Shown here: piece by piece, positions 55,801 to 64,000 of the stretch
How the letters are laid out: the number at the start of each line of letters is the position of its first letter
Position numbering within the stretch: the first letter of the stretch is position 1
Source: Litomosoides sigmodontis
Lineage: Eukaryota; Nematoda; Chromadorea; Rhabditida; Onchocercidae
Reading direction: 5' to 3'
NCBI GenBank assembly: GCA_963070105.1
Contig: OY718808.1
Span: 3,099,738 to 3,163,737, forward strand
Length of the DNA: 64,000 nt
The notes under the pieces: model-generated
What the model was told of the DNA's origin: nothing
The model's input: the letters and a program-made list of their open reading frames with translations, nothing else
Database searches by the model: none
Translations under genes and position numbers: made by a program

Positions 55801-55914
55801 CGTAAAGGACGTGGCGAAACACGCATTTGTAAAGTTTACGATTCACCGTGCCTTCCAGAAAGTGAGGCAACGTTTGCCATAACGGCACAAGGCATTGATG
55901 ATGCTGCGGATTAG
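52891..55914 (+). CDS. rad-51: RAD51 recombinase, 355 residues, 8 exons
   Basis: Forms the nucleoprotein filament for strand exchange in homologous recombination and meiosis. Exons: 52891-53022, 53456-53593, 53944-54090, 54256-54413, 54675-54788, 54997-55126, 55376-55500, 55791-55914; 356 codons with TAG and all phases agree. Seen: a 44-residue N-terminal extension rich in Ala and Gln; the helix-hairpin-helix region ([31 protein letters not shown]); Walker A GEFRTGKS (142-149); [15 protein letters not shown]; Walker B LLVVDS (about 233-238); [23 protein letters not shown]; the C-terminal ATP-cap region [16 protein letters not shown]. The human protein has 339 residues. The match to RAD51 rather than DMC1 rests on MGFTTASE and overall wording; C. 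elegans also has only RAD-51. The last intron has a GC donor. Confidence 0.97.
55501..55790 (+). other. GC-AG intron, last intron of RAD51
   Basis: The exon ends ...TCTACAACTAG at 55500, followed by GCAATTACC. The final exon starts GCTTTATTTGCG at 55791. Only this GC donor restores the conserved junction [13 protein letters not shown]. The next GT (in TTTTTGTTTT) would lead to a stop codon in the final exon. Confidence 0.9.
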
Positions 55915-58032
55915 ACAATGTCTTTTTTACCAACATTAGAAAAGAAATTGTAATGTGCGTGTTCATAAAAAAAGATGTCTTTAATGAAGTAAAATATCTT
56001 GATTAAATTCAACTTTAGTCTATTAGAAAATTTGAGGACCGCTTGATTATTTCGAAAAAATGCTTCGGTTGTAGCTTAGTGCAATTCCAGTAAGTTGGTT
56101 ATGCATCCTTTGATCTTTCTTTTCCTCAGAAAGAAAGCTCAAGTGTTACTATAATTCTAATACCGACAAGTTTTGTCACCATTGCTTGATTATCACTGCG
56201 TTTGTAAGAGTTGTTTATCTATTTGGATAAATGATTTGTTTCTTTCCTCTGTTCAAAATGCGTGATAGCCACTCCGTTCATCTTATATTGGCGAGTCAGT
56301 TATCCTGTTTTTTCTCTCGGGTGTTAGTTGTTTGTTTGTAAATCTGCTGTCAATCCCCAGTTCTGAATTCATATTTCTTAAACATTGCAGATCTTTGCAG
56401 ACTAGGTGTTTTTTTCTTGATTTTCTATTTGTTGTTTTTTATTACTTTTTTTGAGATTTGTACTCTTATTTTTTGCGATTGTTTTTGTAGTGTTGATCTC
56501 ATTAATGTTCGCGGAAATATTGCTTGCCTTCTGCAAATTTTTGAAATATCCAACATTATACAGATATAAAATGAAAATGTTATATTAATATGCACAACAA
56601 GTTTGGCATGTGTTTGCTGTTGATCATTCTGCTGGTTATAGTAGTTTTGAGTCCCTTGGAAAGCAAATGGATAAATGGGCAAAGAAAACCATGTTTTTGA
56701 CGGTTCTATGGCAGAAATTCGCTAACTGGTATTAATAAAAATTCCTAGTAAAAAAATTTTATACTGAATTTCATCAGTTTGAAGTTAATATTCGATTTTT
56801 TGTAAATGTTTTGTGAATAAGACAATGCAGAATAGATGAAATTTCAAAGACGTTTTTCCGTGGAGAGGATAATTCAATGGAAATGATGAAAGAACGGCGA
56901 AGACTGATTGTCCCCATTATAGGCTTTGATATTGGTGGAAACAAAAGCTGTAAATCGCAAGGATTTTTCCTGAAATGTGTTAAAAATGGTTGACGAAGAA
57001 TGATCAATCGATTTATTCAAGGAGCATCAGACATGAATTTTCCTTAATGGTACTATTAAAACAGACAAGAATGTTTATTGTTTTGATGAATTTTTAGAAT
57101 TGTTTTGCGTTTTGATCTCAATTTAAGTTTAACTGTCGCACTTTAGCGATGATGAGAGCAAATCAAATTTTTAAAGCTTTCAGAAGCGAAACATTCCTCC
57201 TTACGTTGTGAGTTTCGATTCGTTTCAGATTTCTGGATTCCGGAAATAAGATACCCCACTAACATTAAATCCTTCATTTTGCTTACGATAAATGTTGCTT
57301 TTGCTAATGAACTGATGCATGCAACCAAGGAAATGAATTCAACATTCTATTCCTTTCTGTGATAGTTCCATTATTTGGAGTTATAATTTCAGATTGTAAG
57401 AGCACTCGTAAAAATACATCATGTGAAATTACAATTACGCGTAAGAGAAATACCGTTATCACAAATTTAAAAACGATGATTATCACTTATCCTCAATTTA
57501 TCAAAATAAGCGTGCTGAAAACTTTTCTCAAGCGGAATGATAAATATTGAAAAATGATGAATCTAATTCTGTCTCGTTTCACTGAAGCCTTATTGATAAA
57601 TTGTTAGAACAAAAGACAAATCATTCTATCATATTTACTAATGTAGCGTAATTTTTGTAAATTTCATAAGAAGCTGACAAAAGAAAACGAACAATGGTGA
57701 AGTGGCAGGAGGTGAAAATACAGTGTGCAATTGTAAGCTGCAGTTTGGTCTAATTGCTAGCGCAAATGAGGCAAAAATTTAACGTCTTTCTCAGTCATCA
57801 CTGATTAAACAGCAAAAAAAAAACTTCCAACCTTTTTTTCTCCTCCTAGCAACAGCTCATAAAATATTATTGATTGAAAGAGTTTAAAAACCGAATAAAT
57901 TATATTATTTAGAGCATTCTCTCCACAGAGCATTCAATGTTTTAAATTATTACAGGAAGTGTTTGCGGAAAAAACGTTTTCCAACAACAAAACTCATCGT
58001 CCAATTCAAACATTTGCGTCTTTTTTAATATT

Positions 58033-58107
58033 ACAGTAATGAAATGAACAAATGTTACGGTAGTGAATGATTGCTACAGTAGTAGACGAAAATGCTACGG
58101 TAATTAA
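58033..58107. repeat. Dispersed TTAC(A/G)GTA / CTAC(A/G)GTA repeats
   Basis: TTACAGTA, TTACGGTA, CTACAGTA and CTACGGTA recur about every 19-24 bp, each followed by a related ATGAA/GTGAA/GTAGA word. A further TTACAGTA lies at about 58183 and the inverse CTACTGTA at about 58509. The core is the same as in the 15-bp repeat at 14.95 kb. Confidence 0.7.
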
Positions 58108-59635
58108 TGTTGTTTTCTCGTTGACTGAAAACTGGCAATTTTCGATTCCTCCCATACAAATGGAAGTGTGAAATTTTTGTGTTACAGTAAAATTGTGCAT
58201 CATTTTGTGAAGAAAGAAGAAATGAATGAATGTTTGTGTCGGAGAAACTCACAGGGCATTGGTAGCATTAGGCGAGATAACAAACATTTTCATTTTAAAT
58301 CCCTTTCTATACGCTAGTGCAATTTGTAAAGTTGTTGCGAATGACGTATTAAGTGCAGATATAACTGTAGGGGATAAATTTCACGTTTTTTTTTCGATTT
58401 CTTTTACATAAACAATTTGCTCCACGAAAAGCAGAAATGCATATGATTATATAACTAGGATTTCTATTACTTGTTAGCAAATTTTCATTGGAATTTCCGA
58501 TTAGGAGTGCTACTGTAAAAAAGTACCATAAAAGCACCAAATATACTGTTACGTTTAGCCAAACAATTTTCCATTCACGTAGTGTAGGAGTGGAATTTGC
58601 CTCCCAAAGATGATGAATTAATAATTATGGACATTTTTTTGTTTTGTGGAAGATACCTCTCTCATATCATTGTCATATATGCTCAAGCGAATGGTTTCAC
58701 TTCATATATCAAAAATGCTGTTAGTTAGGATAATTTCAGGCTTAAATGTTATCCTGGATTAGCTAGCATGAGCAAAGATCACATTGCAGCAAGTGTTAGC
58801 TTATCCATCAGCTTGCTTGACGAATGTTTAGATAGAAAAGAAAAAACGAAATTAGTGAAAATTTAGAATGTAGCAATGATGAATGAATGAATCATTTGTG
58901 ATTTGCAACAATCGCAAGAATGAAAAATTGTTGATGATTGATGGATAAGGAGCTTAATCATTCAGATTTTAAATGGATAAATGCATGGAGCACAACACAG
59001 AGTTCACATTTCAACTTATAATTTAGTTTTTTCCCGTTAAAAGTGCACCAATAATTTTTTGTTTTTGAAATTTTGTTAAATGATTAAGTGCTAAATTTCC
59101 AATAAAGTCAACATACCTGGAATGTGCTGATATATTTTTTTTTAAACACACATCTGCTCAAATGAATACTGCGAGAGCCTTGTGATTTTTGAAAATTTTG
59201 AATTTGATGTGCTATAATTCGCTATCAAACTACTGATTTAAGAAAAAAAAACGATTTAAAAATCGCTAAAACATTAGCATTCCTTTCGTACTTCGTAATA
59301 AATTGAAAATTTCCTCCTCTTCCTCCTCCCAATGCATTTATAAGATTCCATTTTAGAAGGAAAAAAAAAGACTTCAAAGTATTCTCTCAATAAATAATAT
59401 GTATTTGTCTTATCTCACATTTTCAAGCACTTTTTTTTTCTACACTTAGAACAAAAAATTATAAATCGATCAATATGATAAATCGCTATTTAACTTCAGC
59501 GAAATATTAAGCATTCATAATTCATTTGAAATGATCAAACATTAAGTCATCCTATTATATAGCACTTTAGTTAAAGCCCTTTCAAAATTTAGCCAAAACT
59601 ACTCACATCCAATTAAATTTTTATTGATGTAAGTA

Positions 59636-59732
59636 GCAGCATCTATCTATCTGTCTCACTATCTATCTCGCCATCTAGCTATCTAGTTAGCCTAGCTAGC
59701 TAGCTATCAATTAATCTAGCTATCAATCTCAG
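59636..59732. repeat. Degenerate (ATCT)n grading into (CTAG)n
   Basis: ATCTATCTATCTGTCTCACTATCT passes into CTAGCTATCTAGTTAGCCTAG and CTAGCTAGCTAGCTATCA. The tetranucleotide register is kept while the unit drifts. Confidence 0.85.
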
Positions 59733-60955
59733 TGAAAAAGCTCAAATTTCTAGACAATCAAATTTCCAATTCCCAAACAAGCAGTTGCTCTCTTTCAGTC
59801 TATCAAAAAAAACCCAGAGGAAAATTTGCATTTTTAACTAATGAAATTGAAACCTTTTAAATGCAATCCATTTACATCAATATGTTTTAGCCTCTTCTTC
59901 CTGCTCATTTTTCTTCCTCGCTTGACAATTGCAAGAATTTGAAATATGTGAGTAAAAACGTTTTAAATAAAAATTTTATTCATTTTAATTTTATAAAATT
60001 TAATAATACTCTAAAGATACGAAGGATTTACACGCAGAAGAAAAAGAAGGCGAAGAAGGACGGCCTGATAAATAAGCCAAAACGCTCAGGCCTAATGCAT
60101 ATTTTAGCTCCTTGCATTCAATCGAATTAAATTCATTAAATCCATCGTTTCACACTGCAACACAACACGATGGCTGTCACAAGTGAGGAGGTGAAGATGA
60201 ATGAGTGAAATTTCATTTTTCATCCTCCTTCCTTTCAGGAATAACAATTTTCATTTGTTATTTTCTTTCACACATTCCTCCTCTTCGCTTTGCTTTTTTT
60301 TTTTAAAGTGATTTTTAAGGTAGGAATTATTCTGAAGAGAGCAATATTGCATCTGTTTGCATAGAACGAAGAATTAATTAATTAGTGATAGTAACGAGAA
60401 ATAACAAATTTTCATAACAATTCGCTTTTTTCTCATTTTATTTTATTAATTTTGCAACATGAAATTATTGTTATTTACAGCGACGATAAATTCACACTTC
60501 ATCCGAACTCTATCATATTTGTTTAATCGGAAATAAATGAAGTTAAACTTTCAAAACTTCCTCATCAATTGCGGAAATTGAATAAATTTCACTTTAATTT
60601 TCAATCACACCCTCTTAGTTGTTTTTTAGGAAAATTTTTTAGGTATATATCGTTAAATTAAAGCATTCAATTGTGCTCATTCCTTCTTTTTTTTAACTTT
60701 ACCTCTATCACCAACTAATTATACTTCAGACATATTTAGACGTTTTTCATTTCAGTTTTACTTGTAAAATTGCCCTAAAAATTTGAGGCAAATCTAATTT
60801 CTATCCATTTTTTTCCTCTTAAATTAGTAAATTTAATGCTTTTCAGGAGAAGGCAGTGAGCTAACTGAGATATTGAGGAAAAGGCATGGCAGTAATTTCA
60901 TACTTCCTGGTCCCTCTTATCCTGTGTGATGTCATTTGTTCATACAAATATGCAT

Positions 60956-61021
60956 ATATATGCGTGTGTGTGTGTGTCTGTGTGTGTGTGTCTGTGTGTG
61001 TCTGTGTGTGTGTGTATGCAT
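60956..61021. repeat. (TG)n tract with CTG interruptions
   Basis: GTGTGT repeat broken by four TCTG steps and flanked by TATATGCG and TATGCATGCAT, that is alternating purine-pyrimidine sequence throughout. Confidence 0.9.
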
Positions 61022-61429
61022 GCATAATGCTTACAATGGTAATACTTAGGTTACCGCCTTTCCACTTATTTATTTCATCATTTCATGGGACCATCCATCT
61101 ATCAAAGTAATACGTGCAAAGCACTACTGTAACAGAAATACCTATGAAAATGTCCAAAAGACAAATGAGCTAAAATTTAATTTTAGACAAGAAAATACAG
61201 CAGCATTATTTCGATAAATTTTTTCAACTATTTCTATCTTTTCTCCTGAATTTCAAGTGAGTAGCAAAATATTTCATTAAAAATTTGCCTATAAATTTTG
61301 TCAAATATTTTCCTCTCTCTCTCCACATCTTTCATTTGTAAACAATATTTTTTAGCATTTATTTCTTCGTCTAATACTCATTTCTAAATACATGCTACAT
61401 CTATGCATGTGCATATGTGCATATACTTA

Positions 61430-61814
61430 CACAGAGACACGCACGCATGCGCACGCATATACACGTATGCACACACGCACACACACACACACACATGTAT
61501 TTCACTCTCTTTAAGCGTTATTAGGCCAAAATCTTGGGGATGCGAGGCTAACAGCGATCAATGTGTTATTAGCAACCACAGTCCTACTACACATATCAGG
61601 CTTCTCACAAGGCGCAGAGTGAAAGTGAAAAAAGGTTTGTTGATATGTGGGCGCAATGAGCAACGAAAAATGGGAGTGGGAAAGGAAAAATCCATACGAT
61701 CATTTTTATGCATACGTACACGTATGTCTGTGTCTGTGTGTGTATGCATGTGCGTGCGTGTACGTGTGCGTATGTGCGTAAGCGTGTATGCTTGTGTGTG
61801 CGTATGTGCGTGTA
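61430..61814. repeat. CA-rich and TG-rich arms flanking a mixed-sequence core
   Basis: The left arm (about 61430-61500) is an alternating CACGCATGCGCACGCATATACACG-type tract. The right arm (about 61711-61814) is the complementary alternating TGTGTATGCATGTGCGTG-type tract. Between them lies about 210 bp of ordinary complexity (GGCCAAAATCTTGGGGATGCG and onward). The arms could pair as an imperfect inverted repeat. Confidence 0.75.
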
Positions 61815-61930
61815 AAACTTATTTTTATGCACTCACTATTCACTTCTTTATGCTAGATATATCAGGACATTATGTGATTAACGGTTTCGTTTCTATCATT
61901 GTATATTAGCCTTTATTATGATTATCATTC

Positions 61931-62790
<860 letters not shown>

Positions 62791-62958
62791 CCATTAATTG
62801 TCAATTATTTATTATCATTATTACAACCATTGTTATTATTACGACTAATTATTTGTTATTATCATTACTACTGTTAGTGCTATCATTATTTCACGCATCA
62901 CCGTCAATAAAAAATGATTATTTTTCTGAATATATTAAGAAAAAAGAATTATATTTAG

Positions 62959-63068
62959 GTGTGGTTCGCTTCTTCAATGCCGGAAGATGCCGACTCGAAG
63001 ATACATAGAGCAGCTAATTTGCCATCATCATCGTCGACAGCTGGCTTCGAATTGCAATTTAAGATTAG
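62959..63068 (+). CDS. Candidate exon of an unknown plus-strand gene
   Basis: Open between ATATTTAG and the good donor GATTAG|GTATGC. It reads VWFASSMPEDADSKIHRAAN then LPSSSSTAGFELQFKIR. The ATG at 62980 (MPEDADSK) could be a start. The serine-rich, codon-like composition and well-formed borders suggest a real exon, but I find no certain partner exon before the window ends and do not recognise the product. It sits about 170 bp after the (TTA)n array. Confidence 0.4.
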
Positions 63069-64000
63069 GTATGCAAAGATCAAACTTCATTATAAACTTA
63101 ATGTTTTGATTTTTAAAATTTCACTTATTTGCAATGCAGCAACACTTTTGCAATTTAATTGATTTCAAATTTGAAAGTTTCCCAACAAAATATTTTGTAA
63201 TTTGTATTCCAACGTTCAGTTCGTATTTTATCAAAAATCCATAAAACTAAATTATTGCATTTAAAGATTTCATTATATCACATTAATTCATTATATTAAT
63301 TAGCAATATGCTAGCTAATCAATTATTAAACAATGTTCTTATAATAATAAACTTCCATGTAGCGATCGAGCCTATTTAGATCTAAAAAGCGATGATATTT
63401 GTACCCGTTTTTCATTTCTCTAATTTTATAAATCAACTATGCAACTCATACCGCTTCCTCATGCTAATACCGCATTAAAAGTACTCTTCCTCACTTTGTC
63501 GCTTAAATTTAAAATTTTAAAATGTGAAATTTTAGTGTTCCTTCTTCAGGTCTTTCTCTTCTGCTACAGCAACAACTTTATTTGCATTTCAGCATGCATT
63601 GATTTTTGAGAGAAGAATCCGACGAAAGCGTTTTTAGTCTTAGCTATTTAATCTGAAATCTTTAACACTTCGTTTAAGACTCAATCCAACAGAGTTTGAT
63701 GTTTGAAAATGGAAAAATTTTTGATTTCGCATTTCATCGAACTTTTCATTTCTTCAATTTTTTTCCTGTCAACAATTTTAGCGCGCAATTTTGCCAAATT
63801 TGAATCAAAGTAGTCAGGTTGACCATCCAAAAATATTCACTGGATATTGGAAAATGTTGCATTTAATAATAACTTCATTCTATGTGCAATTAGCTAGACA
63901 TCTTCCACCAATCAACCATCACATATTAATTAGCCTAACTAACAGCGCAACTTTTAATATTTTGCATAGAGCGGCAAACCACATAGAATTATTCCATTGA
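63069..64000. other. AT-rich tail, probable intron or flank
   Basis: If the exon at 62959-63068 is real, this is its downstream intron. The frame open from 63781 (CCAAATTTGAATCAAAGTAG... read as LPNLNQSSQVDHPKIF) follows an ACAATTTTAG acceptor, but its phase does not match the candidate exon, so I do not call it. Confidence 0.35.

Noticed and set aside
56425..56682. Gln/Tyr-rich minus-strand frame (YNQQNDQQQT)
   Set aside because: Only about 30 residues look non-random, with no acceptor-donor pair or neighbouring exon. It lies in the likely RAD51 3' flank.

Overview
The window is AT-rich animal DNA (roughly 70% A+T by eye) with intron-rich genes, TTTTCAG-type acceptors, long microsatellites and gene models that point to a nematode. 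The best single clue is the STI1/Hop gene at 42.3-44.3 kb. Its exons add up to 320 codons, begin directly in TPR2A and lack TPR1/DP1, which is the known form in Caenorhabditis elegans. Composition, intron sizes and likely trans-splice acceptors close to start codons would fit a parasitic clade III (filarial-type) nematode, but the species is inference. Exon borders were assembled by hand from GT/GC...AG sites and reading phase.

Layout. 1-2.6 kb: no gene seen. 2.6-8.0 kb, minus: a 589-residue acidic, coiled-coil, Trp-Pro-Pro-Pro-repeat protein that I do not recognise. 8.0-14.6 kb: no gene, but a 1.46-kb (TAA)n array and a diverged duplication. 14.6-23.0 kb, minus: a 952-residue predicted single-pass membrane protein with a cytoplasmic PDZ domain and long low-complexity tails. 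23-29.7 kb: no gene, with long (TA)n and (CA)n arrays. 29.7-36.2 kb, minus: PEX6, the peroxisomal AAA ATPase. 37.3-41.3 kb, minus: a BMP5-8/DBL-1-like TGF-beta ligand whose mature domain lacks the cysteine that normally links the dimer. 41.3-42.3 kb: a promoter region between divergent genes, with a four-unit heat-shock element placed to drive STI1. 42.3-44.3 kb, plus: STI1. 44.8-50.5 kb, minus: a PEAK1/Pragmin (NKF3)-family pseudokinase. 52.9-55.9 kb, plus: RAD51, complete, 355 residues. 55.9-62.9 kb: no gene recognised, with several simple repeats including 0.83 kb of (TTA)n. 62.96 kb: a lone plus-strand candidate exon of a gene that would run off the window.

The genes are housekeeping and developmental functions (peroxisome import, growth-factor signalling, Hsp70/Hsp90 co-chaperone, cytoskeletal/signalling scaffold, homologous recombination) and do not form one pathway. 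STI1 is head-to-head with the BMP gene and tail-to-tail with the pseudokinase. The pseudokinase and RAD51 are head-to-head across a 2.4-kb spacer. PEX6 lies 1.1 kb downstream of the BMP gene on the same strand, so co-transcription is possible but unproven. I saw no transposon, CRISPR array, tRNA or rRNA.
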